Shown here in pieces: positions 42,072 to 51,132 of a stretch of 64,000 nucleotides of DNA. Source of the stretch: Pedobacter sp. SYSU D00535. GTDB lineage: Bacteria > Bacteroidota > Bacteroidia > Sphingobacteriales > Sphingobacteriaceae. The stretch's first letter is position 1, and the number at the start of each line of letters is the position of its first letter. The translations under genes and the position numbers were made by a program. The DNA lies in NCBI RefSeq assembly GCF_017355855.1, contig NZ_JAFEWD010000008.1, positions 124,001 through 188,000 on the forward strand. Direction: 5' to 3'. The notes under the pieces were generated by a model. It saw only the letters and a list, made by a program, of their open reading frames with translations. It ran no database searches and was not told the DNA's origin.

Positions 42072-42440
42072 ATGCTGAAAAAGGCGACTGCATATCTGTT
42101 AATTCTGTTAATAGTGACGATGGGCCTCTCCCGTTGTTTCATCTATGCCGGTTTCGCCATCAATAAAGATTACATTGCCAACACCCTCTGCGTCAATAAA
42201 GCGAAGCCCAAAATAAACTGTAAGGGTAAGTGTTACCTGTCGAAGAAGTTGAAGCAGGCAGAAGAAAAAGAAAAAAATACAGAGGGAGAAGGGCAGAAGT
42301 CTAAATACCAGGAAGCCTTTTTGTCTCGGGTAGAACGACTTCAAATTCCACTTGTCGAACTTAGTTTTGCTTATGCAGAGCTGATGCCTGATGCGGCTAT
42401 TCATCGCTCATCGTTAATCTTCCATCCTCCCAAAGCCTAA
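42072..42440 (+). CDS. small membrane-anchored protein with conserved Cys motif
   Basis: A 122-residue protein with an N-terminal hydrophobic helix (ATAYLLILLIVTMGL) and then INKDYIANTLCVNKAKPKIN and CKGKCYLSKKLKQAEEKEK. The spaced cysteines (C...C-K-G-K-C) and charged tail are typical of small hypothetical proteins found beside copper genes in Bacteroidota; I know no assigned function. It starts the transcription unit leading to the MbnP/MbnH-type pair, so a part in copper handling is a reasonable guess. Confidence 0.75.
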   Translation: MLKKATAYLLILLIVTMGLSRCFIYAGFAINKDYIANTLCVNKAKPKINCKGKCYLSKKLKQAEEKEKNTEGEGQKSKYQEAFLSRVERLQIPLVELSFAYAELMPDAAIHRSSLIFHPPKA

Positions 42441-42531
42441 CTCGCTTTTTATATTCCCCTTTTAATTTAAGTAATTCAAACGGTGTTACTGGCACTGCTA
42501 TGTGCTGTTATGCACCTGTAATTCTATAAAC

Positions 42532-43305
42532 ATGAAACTAAATACCCTACTATATTTAGCTGCTACGCTATTGTTTGGCAGCGCTAACTTATCTTCCTGC
42601 AAAAAAGATGATGGCGGACCTTTAAAGTCAGAGACTGGAGCTTTACAAATAGAATTCGAAAACCGGGTGGGCAATCAGGCATTGGTTTTGAACTCGCAAA
42701 CCTATGAAAATGCTAACGGGGACGACTTTAAAGTAAGCATGTTTAAATATTACGTTAGCAACTTGACCTTTATCAAAGATGACGGTACCGAAGTCCTTGT
42801 TCCTGAATCCTATTTTCTTATTGATGCGGCCGATCCTGCTACCCGTACTCCACGCGTTGATAGTGTCCCTGTTGGGGATTATAAAGCCATCAAACTGACA
42901 ATCGGTGTTGATAGCTTGCGCAATTTCGCTGGTGCACAGGATGGGGCTCTCGATCCTGCAAAAGGTATGTTCTGGACCTGGAACAGCGGCTATATCTTCG
43001 TGAAGTTTGAAGGTTCCTCCAGCAAATCTACTGCCGCTGCTAACAAGCTTACTTTTCACATTGGAGGCGCAAAAGCACCTCACAATACGATCAGAACTGT
43101 TACCCAGACATTCAGCAGTCCTTTACGTATTCGGAAAGACAGTGAACCTGAACTTCATTTTATTGTAGATGCAGGGGCTTTATTCAGAGGGGCGACAACC
43201 GTCAATTTTGCAGAACTGAATTTTACGATGGGAGGAGCGGCCTCGGTGCTGGTTGCTGATAACTACGCGAGCAGGATGTTTCGTTTAGACCACGTACACA
43301 ACTAA
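42532..43305 (+). CDS. MbnP-like periplasmic copper-binding lipoprotein
   Basis: A 257-residue lipoprotein; the start at 42532 opens MKLNTLLYLAATLLFGSANLSSC with a lipobox Cys, followed by KKDDGG. The body matches the MbnP family (GALQIEFENRVGNQALVLN, ..FKYYVSNLTFI, LTIGVDSLRNFAGAQDGALDP, GMFWTWNSGYIFVKFEG). In studied MbnP proteins a tryptophan is oxidised to kynurenine by the partner MbnH, creating a copper site; a Trp pair is present in FWTWNSGY. The partner gene follows after one base. Despite the name, no methanobactin genes are seen here. Confidence 0.85.
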   Translation: MKLNTLLYLAATLLFGSANLSSCKKDDGGPLKSETGALQIEFENRVGNQALVLNSQTYENANGDDFKVSMFKYYVSNLTFIKDDGTEVLVPESYFLIDAADPATRTPRVDSVPVGDYKAIKLTIGVDSLRNFAGAQDGALDPAKGMFWTWNSGYIFVKFEGSSSKSTAAANKLTFHIGGAKAPHNTIRTVTQTFSSPLRIRKDSEPELHFIVDAGALFRGATTVNFAELNFTMGGAASVLVADNYASRMFRLDHVHN

Positions 43306-43306
43306 G

Positions 43307-44353
43307 ATGTTCAGGAACTGGAAAGTGGCCGGTATTATCGCAAGTGTGATCATACTAGGCTATTCCTGCGAGAAAGACAGAAGCAGCGGTCCCGAAGGGG
43401 AGACCGTTGCCTTTGTGCGGCCCTCTAACTTCCCCGAGCCCGTCTACCAATTTGAGGGGAATAAGCTGACGGCTGAAGGCTTCGAGCTGGGAAGAAAGTT
43501 GTTTTACGATCAGGCGCTTTCCCTTGATAACAGTACGTCTTGTGGGAGTTGTCATCAGCAGTTTGCAGCCTTCGCCAATCTGGATCATTCGGTAAGTCAC
43601 GGAATAGACAATTGCCTCGGCACCCGCAATGCTCCCCCGCTGTTCAATATGGTTTGGCAATCAGAGTTCATGTGGGATGGAGGGGTGCACCATATTGAAT
43701 TTTCTTCCCTAAATGCCTTGACGAACCCCTGTGAGATGGGCATGGACCTCGATTCACTTACTGCCAGGTTAAGCCGAACGAGCCCCTATCCTCATTTATT
43801 TCAAAAGGCGTTTGGCAGCGCTGGTATCACTTCCCAGCGGGTGTTAAAAGCCCTTACTCAGTTCATGGGGGCAATGGTTTCCGCGAATTCGAAGTATGAT
43901 AAATACGTCAGGAGGGAGCCGGGAGGGGAGTTTACCCAGGCAGAACAGGCGGGCTATCAGCTGTTCAAAGCGAAATGTGCTTCCTGTCATACCGAGCCTT
44001 TGTTTTCAGATTTCAGTTACCGGAGTAACGGTCTGGACCTGAACCCGCTCGACCGTGGCCGGGACAGCATTACGAATTCAAGTGCTGACCGGGGAACGTT
44101 TCGGGTTCCTTCGCTCCGCAACATAGAGGTGAGCCGACCCTACATGCACGATGGACGTTTCTTTTTCCTGGAGGATGTCCTGGAGCATTACAATTCGGGT
44201 GTGAAGGCCCATCGAAATCTGGACCCGAGCCTCCGAAATGGCGAGCGACGGGGTATCCCCTTATCAAAAACAGACCAGAGCAACATCATTGCTTTTTTAA
44301 AAACACTTACAGATCATGAATTTCTTCGTGCTAAAAAGTTTTCAGAACCCTAA
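43307..44353 (+). CDS. MbnH/MauG-like di-haem cytochrome c peroxidase
   Basis: A 348-residue exported di-haem protein. The N-terminal lipobox (IILGYSC) suggests a lipoprotein. Two CxxCH haem sites are present: CGSCH with Cys79/His83 and CASCH with Cys224/His228, at the usual distance for the bacterial cytochrome c peroxidase/MauG superfamily. LGTRNAPPLFNMVWQSEFMWDGG and RGTFRVPSLRNIEVSRPYMHDGR are family motifs. Adjacency to the MbnP gene marks it as MbnH-like, catalysing oxidation of the partner's Trp rather than simple peroxide removal. It overlaps the next gene by 38 nt. Confidence 0.88.
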   Translation: MFRNWKVAGIIASVIILGYSCEKDRSSGPEGETVAFVRPSNFPEPVYQFEGNKLTAEGFELGRKLFYDQALSLDNSTSCGSCHQQFAAFANLDHSVSHGIDNCLGTRNAPPLFNMVWQSEFMWDGGVHHIEFSSLNALTNPCEMGMDLDSLTARLSRTSPYPHLFQKAFGSAGITSQRVLKALTQFMGAMVSANSKYDKYVRREPGGEFTQAEQAGYQLFKAKCASCHTEPLFSDFSYRSNGLDLNPLDRGRDSITNSSADRGTFRVPSLRNIEVSRPYMHDGRFFFLEDVLEHYNSGVKAHRNLDPSLRNGERRGIPLSKTDQSNIIAFLKTLTDHEFLRAKKFSEP

Positions 44354-45332
44354 GCTGGCAGTGCTTGCCCTATTGTTCACCCTATTGGGCGGTAATGTTA
44401 TGGCTTGTGATATTTGTGGTTGCTTTATGGGTATCACGCCCTACGACAACCAAAGTAGTATAGCCTTCCTGTATCGGTACCGTTCATTTAGCGGCTATCA
44501 GGGACAGTCACATCCGGTCTTCCCCGAAGGCTCAAAGTTCTTCCGTTTAGGTAGTCAGACCGATGGGGAAATCAGTCACCACAACAGTGATCCTTCCGAC
44601 TATGAGGTCTACCGGGCGCTGGAGGTTCGCGCTCGCTATTTCTTGAGCCAGCGGATGGAGCTCAACGCCATCCTTCCTTATAACTCCAATTCCGAACAGT
44701 ATAACGGAAATTTGAACACCGTAGCAGGAATCGGGGATGCAAACCTCTATGGCGGTTACCACTTGCTGCGCAAACTGGACCGTAAACTGAATCAGCGCTT
44801 AATAGTTGGCCTGGGAGTAAAACTTCCCACCGGAAAAAGCGATGTCACCAACTATAAAGGTTTACGTTATAGTACGCTGACCCAAACCGGTACCGGAAGC
44901 ACGGACGGCTTTGCTTATTTCAATTATCTGGCTGGTTACAAAAAGTTGGGACTCAGTTTAAGCGGAACTTATAAAGTAAATGGAGAGAACAGGGACGAGG
45001 AAAGCATTGCCAACAGCACTACTGGTTTTTTGAATTTATTCTATAACCAGTCGTTAAATACATCGCTGAAAATGGTTCCTTCGGTGCAATTTGCCTATGA
45101 GTATTCAGCTGGAGAAAAGTATAAGGGTGTGAAAACCGGCGAGCATGTGATGAATAATTTGATGGCTGGTGCCGGATTGGATTTCTTCGTTAAGAATGTC
45201 ACTCTAAATATGGCTTACCAGGTGAAAGCCTGGACGGTGAAAGATGATCATCCCCAACCGGCAGGAAGGGTGGTGTTAGGGGTGACTTACAACTTCAATC
45301 AACTCTACTACGCCTTGAATCCACGGAAGTAG
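44316..45332 (+). CDS. outer-membrane beta-barrel protein with N-terminal CxxCxC motif
   Basis: A 338-residue exported protein. The signal peptide ends just before ACDICGCFMGITPY, so the mature N-terminus bears a CxxCxC motif that may bind copper. The remainder consists of amphipathic strands with glycine and aromatic residues (MELNAILPYNSNSEQYN, RLIVGLGVKLPTGKSDVTNYKG, TLNMAYQVKAWTV), like a transporter/porin-type barrel. The start lies inside the end of the di-haem gene; later ATGs would lose the signal peptide. Function is unknown; it is the last gene of the cluster. Confidence 0.8.
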   Translation: MNFFVLKSFQNPKLAVLALLFTLLGGNVMACDICGCFMGITPYDNQSSIAFLYRYRSFSGYQGQSHPVFPEGSKFFRLGSQTDGEISHHNSDPSDYEVYRALEVRARYFLSQRMELNAILPYNSNSEQYNGNLNTVAGIGDANLYGGYHLLRKLDRKLNQRLIVGLGVKLPTGKSDVTNYKGLRYSTLTQTGTGSTDGFAYFNYLAGYKKLGLSLSGTYKVNGENRDEESIANSTTGFLNLFYNQSLNTSLKMVPSVQFAYEYSAGEKYKGVKTGEHVMNNLMAGAGLDFFVKNVTLNMAYQVKAWTVKDDHPQPAGRVVLGVTYNFNQLYYALNPRK

Positions 45333-45347
45333 CAAGATCCGAGAAAT

Positions 45348-45388
45348 AAAAAAACCGGTGGGAGCCTCTCAGCCATCCACCGGTTTTT
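45348..45388. terminator. bidirectional terminator between convergent genes
   Basis: CCGGTGG (45355-45361) pairs with CCACCGG (45377-45383), flanked by seven A residues before and five T residues after, so it works for either strand. Confidence 0.85.
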
Positions 45389-45417
45389 ATAAAGCTAACC
45401 TAAGGTCGCTTCTTTTT

Positions 45418-46602
45418 TTAGATTCCGGATCTTTCAATCCCGAGCTCCAAACCGCGCAGCTCTGCTAAGCCTCTCAGTCTGCCGATTGCTGAATATCCCG
45501 GATTTGTTTTCTTGTTCAGGTCGTCCAGCATTTTATGTCCGTGATCCGGACGGAACGGCATCCGCAAATCTTGACGACCCGCCTCGATGCGTTTCTTCTG
45601 TTCTTTTAGTAAGGCTTTCATCACAGCATACATATCTACATCGCCTGTCAGGTGGTCCGCCTCGTGGAAGTTTCCTTCCGCATCTTTCTTGGTAGCCCGC
45701 AAGTGGATGAAGTGGATCCGGTCTCCCAGGCGCTCGATCATACCAGGAAGGTCATTGTCTGCACGAACACCAAAAGAACCGGTACAATACGTCAGTCCGT
45801 TATTTAACGAAGGCACTGCTGCGTATAGCTCATGAATGTCCGCTTCAGTACTTACTACCCGTGGTAATCCCAGAATCGGGTAGGGAGGATCGTCAGGGTG
45901 GATACACAGCAGCACTCCTGCTTCTTCTGCCGCAGGTACGACCTCCGAAAGGAAGCTATATAAGTTCGCTTTTAGTTCTTTGGGGCCAATACCATCGTAA
46001 CCTGCCAGTACTTTCAAAAACTCTTCCAGGGTGTAACCTTCTTCAGAGCCCGGCAGACCTGCAATGATGTTTCTTACCAGCAGTTTTTGATTTTCTTCTG
46101 TCAGGTTATCCAGGTAGGCTTTCGCCTTTGCTTTTTGCTCCTCGTTGTAATCGTTCTCTGCTCCGGGTCTCTTCAAAATGTACAACTCAAATGCTGCGAA
46201 TGCCGCTGCTTCAAAACGAAGGGCCGTCGAGCCGTCTTCCATCCGGTAGTCCAGGTCAGTACGCGTCCAGTCCAGTACCGGCATGAAGTTGTAACAGACG
46301 ATATCGATGCCGCAGGCACCCAGGTTTTTCAAGCTCTGCTTGTAGTTCTCGATATATGTTTTGTAGTTGCCTGTTCGTTTTTTGATGTCTTCATGAACCG
46401 GCACACTTTCTACTACCGACCAGGTTAAGCCTACTGCTTCCACTTCGGCTTTTCGTTTTAAAATTTCTTCCTTTGTCCATACTTCTCCATTCGGAACATG
46501 GTGCAAGGCTGTCACCACTCCGGTAGCGCCCGCCTGCTTTACATCCCACAGGGAAACAGGATCTTTGGGGCCGTACCAACGCCAGGTTTGCTCTAAGCTC
46601 AT
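45418..46602 (-). CDS. uxuA: D-mannonate dehydratase
   Basis: A 394-residue enzyme that dehydrates D-mannonate to 2-keto-3-deoxy-D-gluconate in the glucuronate pathway. It begins [33 protein letters not shown], the typical UxuA start, and contains the metal-binding segments [33 protein letters not shown]...[16 protein letters not shown] and [12 protein letters not shown]. The length is that of the family. It is the second gene of a minus-strand pair; the oxidoreductase that makes mannonate is directly upstream. Confidence 0.96.
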   Translation of the reverse strand: MSLEQTWRWYGPKDPVSLWDVKQAGATGVVTALHHVPNGEVWTKEEILKRKAEVEAVGLTWSVVESVPVHEDIKKRTGNYKTYIENYKQSLKNLGACGIDIVCYNFMPVLDWTRTDLDYRMEDGSTALRFEAAAFAAFELYILKRPGAENDYNEEQKAKAKAYLDNLTEENQKLLVRNIIAGLPGSEEGYTLEEFLKVLAGYDGIGPKELKANLYSFLSEVVPAAEEAGVLLCIHPDDPPYPILGLPRVVSTEADIHELYAAVPSLNNGLTYCTGSFGVRADNDLPGMIERLGDRIHFIHLRATKKDAEGNFHEADHLTGDVDMYAVMKALLKEQKKRIEAGRQDLRMPFRPDHGHKMLDDLNKKTNPGYSAIGRLRGLAELRGLELGIERSGI

Positions 46603-46632
46603 TGTAATATGATTAAATGTTTTCTAATTCGT

Positions 46633-47475
46633 TTATACTCCGCTATAAGCGCTGAATCCACCATCGATGGGAATTACTACGCCTGTTACAAATTTTGATC
46701 CTTCTCCGCACAGGTACAACAAGGTTCCAGTCAGATCGTCAGGGGTTCCGAAGCGTCCCATCGGGGTATGACTGATGATGGTATTTCCACGATCGGTAAG
46801 ACTTCCATCTGCATTAGTAAGCAAGGTGCGGTTCTGCTCTGTCAGAAAGAAACCAGGAGCAAGTGCATTCACCCGGATACCCACTTTGCTGAAGTGTGTC
46901 GCCAGCCATTGCGTGAAGTTAGAGATTGCGGCCTTGGCGCCACTGTAGGCAGGAATTTTGGTTAGCGGTCGGAAAGCGTTCATCGAAGAGATGTTAATGA
47001 TTACCGATCCCGGTTTCTTCACCATGTCTTTCGCGAACACCTGGGTTGGTAGTAAACTTCCGATAAAGTTCAGGTCAAATACAAACTTGATCCCCTCAGG
47101 GTCGAGGTCAAAGAAGGTCCTGAGCCCTTCCTGCTGAGCGTCAAGGTCGCTTTCAAGAAAATGAGTATTGGAAGTGGTACCTTTCGGGTGGTTTCCGCCA
47201 GCACCGTTGATTAAGATATCACAGCCGCCTAATTTCTGAAGAACTACCTCGTGCGCTGCTTTGATGCTTTCAATATCCAGCACGTTGCAGGCCACGCCAA
47301 TAGCTGTTCCTCCGGTCGCTGTAATTTCTGCTGCCACCTGCTCTGCATTTTCTGCTTTCAGGTCGAGTATGGCTACCTTTACGCCTTCGTTAGCCAGGGC
47401 TTTTGCCATGGTACTGCACAGTACACCACCGCCCCCGGTGATTACCGCCACTTTGCCGTTAAATTCTGATGACAT
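46633..47475 (-). CDS. SDR oxidoreductase, probable D-mannonate/fructuronate reductase
   Basis: A 280-residue short-chain dehydrogenase. It has the TGGGGVLC nucleotide loop after the first strand, ILINGAGGNHPKG, the catalytic Ser in NISSMN and the Tyr-x-x-x-Lys in AYSGAKAA. It ends with VTGVVIPIDGGFSAYSGV. SDR enzymes next to uxuA interconvert D-fructuronate and D-mannonate in place of the unrelated UxuB, so that reaction is assigned from context. Thirty bp separate it from uxuA; an AraC-type regulator gene is divergent. Confidence 0.88.
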   Translation of the reverse strand: MSSEFNGKVAVITGGGGVLCSTMAKALANEGVKVAILDLKAENAEQVAAEITATGGTAIGVACNVLDIESIKAAHEVVLQKLGGCDILINGAGGNHPKGTTSNTHFLESDLDAQQEGLRTFFDLDPEGIKFVFDLNFIGSLLPTQVFAKDMVKKPGSVIINISSMNAFRPLTKIPAYSGAKAAISNFTQWLATHFSKVGIRVNALAPGFFLTEQNRTLLTNADGSLTDRGNTIISHTPMGRFGTPDDLTGTLLYLCGEGSKFVTGVVIPIDGGFSAYSGV

Positions 47476-47614
47476 ATCTAAGTTTTGATGTAAGCTAAGT
47501 TTACAATTATTTTGATGATGGAAAGATTATACAAATAAATCGCGTAAGCGCTATAAAATTTGTAACGATTTTAACATGATTATAAACTATTTTAGCCTCA
47601 GGAAATAAAGCGAC

Positions 47615-48481
47615 ATGAGGGCAGAGTTACGAAAGGTAAGTTCGGGCGCAACGGAGTCTTTCAGCGTGCGAAGAGACCTGGTTCCGGATATCAATAACCG
47701 CTGGCATTACCATGATGTGGTCGAGTTGATTTGTTTTAAGGAAGGCAGTGGAACCCATTTCATCGGCGACAACATTCGCAGGTTCCACAACAACGACGTT
47801 GTGCTTATTGGCTCCAATCTTCCGCATTTTACCCGCTTTGATTCTTCTTACTTTACCCAGGTGAATCCAAATATGCTGGTGTTGCATTTTCGGGAAGATT
47901 TTTGGGGGAACACCTTCTTAAATATCCCCGAGAATGCGCCTGTCAAGTCGCTGCTTGAGCGAAGCAGAAGAGGTATTCTGATTAATGGGGAAGCAGGAAA
48001 GAAAGTTGCGCACCTGATGGAGGAAATGCTCGAAGCAAGTCCGCAGTCGCGGTTGCTGATGTTGATGCAGATCCTGTATGCTATTGCTGAAGGGAAAGCG
48101 GAAGAACGTTTGCTGTCGTCGATGGGTTTCTCAGCAGAGTACAGCGAGAGCGAACAAGACCGGATTTCGGCCATCTACGACTATACATTAAACCATTTCC
48201 AGCGTAAAATTTATCTGGAAGAAATTGCTGAAGTGGCGAAGCTGGCGCCAGAATCTTTCTGCCGCTATTTCAAATCCAGAATGAAAAAAACATACTCGGA
48301 CTTTGTTCTGGAAATCCGGGTAGGGCACGCTTGTAAATTGCTGATTGAAGATAATTTCAACCTGAAGCAAATATGTTACGAAAGTGGATTCAATAATGGC
48401 GTGACATTTCACCGCTACTTCAAGCGTTACACGGGCATGTCGCCTACCAATTACCGCAAGGAATTTGGCTTGGGCAGGTAG
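47615..48481 (+). CDS. AraC-family transcriptional regulator
   Basis: A 288-residue regulator. The N-terminal part is a cupin-like sugar-sensing domain (RWHYHDVVELICFKEGSGTHFIGDN...VVLIGSNLPHF), the C-terminal part an AraC helix-turn-helix pair (YLEEIAEVAKLAPESFCRYFKSRMKKTYSDFV and NLKQICYESGFNNGVTFHRYFKRYTGMSPTNYRKE). It is divergent from the uronate pair and is the likely activator or repressor of those genes. TATTTTAG at 47588 may be its -7 element. Confidence 0.92.
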   Translation: MRAELRKVSSGATESFSVRRDLVPDINNRWHYHDVVELICFKEGSGTHFIGDNIRRFHNNDVVLIGSNLPHFTRFDSSYFTQVNPNMLVLHFREDFWGNTFLNIPENAPVKSLLERSRRGILINGEAGKKVAHLMEEMLEASPQSRLLMLMQILYAIAEGKAEERLLSSMGFSAEYSESEQDRISAIYDYTLNHFQRKIYLEEIAEVAKLAPESFCRYFKSRMKKTYSDFVLEIRVGHACKLLIEDNFNLKQICYESGFNNGVTFHRYFKRYTGMSPTNYRKEFGLGR

Positions 48482-48543
48482 CAGAGTCCAGCCTCTCTGC
48501 ATTTGGTGCTCATAAAACCGTTGAACTTAGTACTTTTAGCCCG

Positions 48544-49362
48544 ATGGATGTGATCAGTATACTTGGCGCCGGTTGGTTAGGCCTTCCGCTGGGGCGCTTT
48601 CTCAAACGGCAGGGATACGAGCTTAAAGGCTCGGTAACCAGTTTCGAGAAATTCGGACTTTTGCAGGAAGCAGGAATTCAACCTTTTCGGCTAATGCTTT
48701 CCCCGGAACTGGAGGGCGAGAACACAGATAGTTTTTTTCAATGCGACCTCCTGATCGTGAACTTTCCCCCTAAAAGACGTCCGGATATCGAAGAATACCA
48801 TTCCGCTCAAATGACGGCTTTGCTTGAAGAAATCAGGAAACACGGAATCAAAAAGGTTCTTTTCGTCAGCTCAAGCTCGGTATATCCGGATGTGAACCGT
48901 GAAGTGTTTGAGTACGAAGATCTCGAGCCGGAGAAGGGAAGCGGGAAAGCCCTGCGGATGGTGGAGCAGCTACTCATGGACGAGGCGGGCTTGCAAACGA
49001 CCATCCTTCGGTTTGGGGGGCTGGTGGGGCACGACCGGCAGCCGGGCCGCTTCCTGGCGGCTAAGAAAGATGTTCCAAACGGAGATGCACCTGTAAACCT
49101 CATCCATCAGGACGATTGTATCGGCATCATTCATCAACTAATAAAACAGCAAGTTGCGGGTGGAATATTTAATGCCTGTGCCGAAAAACATCCGCTACGC
49201 AAGGATTACTACCGGCAGGCCGCCCTGCAGATTGGGTTAGAACCACCTGAGTTTGCTCAGTTTGGCGAAGTCCGGTTTAAGATCGTGAACTCGGAGAAGA
49301 TCAGGAAGACGCTCAATTACACCTTCAAGTATCCAGATCCAATGGGAATGCTTAAGCCTTAA
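48544..49362 (+). CDS. NAD(P)-dependent epimerase-like protein
   Basis: A 272-residue extended-SDR protein of the YeeZ-like group. The Rossmann loop is ILGAGWLGLPLGRFL; VLFVSSSSVYPD follows, and TTILRFGGLVGHDRQPGRFL is the substrate-side motif. The usual Tyr-x-x-x-Lys is not clear (SGKALRMVEQLL occupies its place), so ordinary epimerase chemistry is uncertain. A -7-like box TACTTTTA (48531-48538) ends 5 nt before the ATG. No functional link to its neighbours is visible. Confidence 0.8.
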   Translation: MDVISILGAGWLGLPLGRFLKRQGYELKGSVTSFEKFGLLQEAGIQPFRLMLSPELEGENTDSFFQCDLLIVNFPPKRRPDIEEYHSAQMTALLEEIRKHGIKKVLFVSSSSVYPDVNREVFEYEDLEPEKGSGKALRMVEQLLMDEAGLQTTILRFGGLVGHDRQPGRFLAAKKDVPNGDAPVNLIHQDDCIGIIHQLIKQQVAGGIFNACAEKHPLRKDYYRQAALQIGLEPPEFAQFGEVRFKIVNSEKIRKTLNYTFKYPDPMGMLKP

Positions 49363-49749
49363 CAGGGAAAAGCTTTTAGTTTTTCATGCCCTTTCGTTTT
49401 GTCATCTTTTCGATTTACTCTCAAACCTGATATTGTCTTTTTTTGAAAGTTAAACCATATCTTGAAAATCACTCGCCTTTAAAATTTTAGCCCCCAAATT
49501 AACATTAGCTACCTGTTTTTTGAAGAATACGGTGCGGGCCAGGACGTAGTTTTACACTGCGAGCCTGGAGGATGAGTCGCGGGCAGCGGCACCGGAAGAG
49601 AACAAGTGTGCACAACTAATCAATTAAAGATACAGTGGAAGCGGAGTCGATGGACCTGGTAGCGCAAGAAATTGCTCAGGTTTCTCACGGAGGGGAATGC
49701 GATTTCAATAGCCAATAAAATCTATAACCAATTTCTAAACTATTAAACC
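49363..49749 (+). promoter_or_regulatory. promoter region of the mannan-locus permease
   Basis: This 387-bp gap holds the shared mannan-locus element TTAACATT (49499-49506) and its -7-like box TAGTTTTA (49547-49554), leaving a leader of about 190 nt before the ATG. No gene is seen. Confidence 0.65.
49499..49554 (+). promoter_or_regulatory. shared mannan-locus operator/promoter, copy 1
   Basis: TTAACATT at 49499, a degenerate second copy TGAAGAAT at 49521 (22 bp later) and TAGTTTTA at 49547, 46 bp after AACATT. The same layout recurs at 52080, 54509 and 60387. Confidence 0.65.
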
Positions 49750-51024
49750 ATGATGAATACAGTCGAGGCAGCTCCGGAAAAAGAGCTTATCCTTCAGTCA
49801 AAGCCTGCTTTTACTGATAAAAAATATCTGACCACCCTGATCTTCGTAACCTCACTGTTCATGTTCTGGGGGATAGCCATCACCATGGGCGATATCCTTA
49901 ATCGACATTTTCAACACACGCTAAGTCTGTCCAAGGCGCAGTCGGCCTTTGTACAGTTCGCAATCTTTGGTGCCTATTTCGTTATGGGAATACCGGCTGG
50001 CCTGTTTATGAAGCGTTACGGCTATAAGAATGGGGTAATATTGGGACTATCACTATTTGCACTTGGAGCTTTCCTTTTTGTTCCAGCTGCTAATGCAGCC
50101 TCATTTTCTTTCTTTGGGGTGGCTCTGTTCATTTTGGGCTGTGGACTGTCTACTCTGGAGACGGTAGCTCATCCCTTCATGGCCTCGCTGGGAGACCAGC
50201 GGACGAGTGACCAGCGCGTCAATTTTGCCCAAGCATTCAATGCGTTAGGTACTATTATAGGGCCGGCCATTGGAACCTATTTCCTGCTACGACACAATAC
50301 CAGCGGTAGTACCGATTTAGGCTCTGTAAAAAGTCTTTATATGGCAATTGGTGGAACTATTGCGTTAATCGCCATAGGTTTTTCTTTTGTTAAAGTTCCT
50401 CCACTTGGCAATTATGTTCAGCTTCCAGAGCAGGAGCAAGGTGGACACAGCTTCGCAAACTATACCCAGAAGAGGCTTTTTCAGCATCGGCATTTTAGAT
50501 GGGCAATTGCGGCGCAGTTTTTTAATGTAGCGGCTCAGGGTGGAATCTGGGCGTTCTTTATCAACTATGGACATGAAGAAATGGGCTTTCCGGAAGACAC
50601 GGCAGGAAGCTATATGATCATCTTTATGAGCCTGATGCTGGGTGGCAGGTTTGTGGGAACTTTCTTAATGCGCTATACAAAGCCTTACACCTTGTTGGCT
50701 GCCTTTGCTTTTGCAAATATTCTCATGTGCATGCTCGTAGCACAAGGGGCCGGCTGGATTTCTTTTGCCGCTTTGCTCGCTACCAATTTCTTTATCAGTA
50801 TCATGTTTCCTACCATCTACAGTCTGGGTATTAAAAACCTGGGAAATCAAACTCAGCAGGCTTCTTCTTTCATTTCGATGGGTGTGGTGGGAGGCGCGCT
50901 ATTCCCCCTGCTAATGGGTAAGGCCGCCGACATGTTCAACATAGCAGAGGCTTTCTACTTACCTATTATCTGCTATACCGTGATATTCCTATTTGGATTT
51001 AAATTTTATAAAGTAGTTGATTAA
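49750..51024 (+). CDS. FucP-type sugar:H+ symporter (MFS)
   Basis: A 424-residue inner-membrane permease with 12 predicted helices. LIFVTSLFMFWGIAITMGDILNRHF and KAQSAFVQFAIFGAYFVMGIPAGLFMKRYGYK are the FucP-family N-terminal segments; ALFILGCGLSTLETVAHPFMASLG is the conserved fourth/fifth helix. It heads the mannan locus, shares its operator motif with the GH26 and susC promoters, and therefore probably imports mannose or short beta-manno-oligosaccharides. The ROK-like gene follows 109 bp downstream. Confidence 0.9.
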   Translation: MMNTVEAAPEKELILQSKPAFTDKKYLTTLIFVTSLFMFWGIAITMGDILNRHFQHTLSLSKAQSAFVQFAIFGAYFVMGIPAGLFMKRYGYKNGVILGLSLFALGAFLFVPAANAASFSFFGVALFILGCGLSTLETVAHPFMASLGDQRTSDQRVNFAQAFNALGTIIGPAIGTYFLLRHNTSGSTDLGSVKSLYMAIGGTIALIAIGFSFVKVPPLGNYVQLPEQEQGGHSFANYTQKRLFQHRHFRWAIAAQFFNVAAQGGIWAFFINYGHEEMGFPEDTAGSYMIIFMSLMLGGRFVGTFLMRYTKPYTLLAAFAFANILMCMLVAQGAGWISFAALLATNFFISIMFPTIYSLGIKNLGNQTQQASSFISMGVVGGALFPLLMGKAADMFNIAEAFYLPIICYTVIFLFGFKFYKVVD

Positions 51025-51132
51025 GAGGCAGCCCCGGGCTAAAGGATAATAGCAAGAGTTTCCTCTTGTTTAAAGGACCCGCCGTTTAGCGATAAAAGTA
51101 AGATTGAATAATGTTAGGAAAGGGAAATAATT

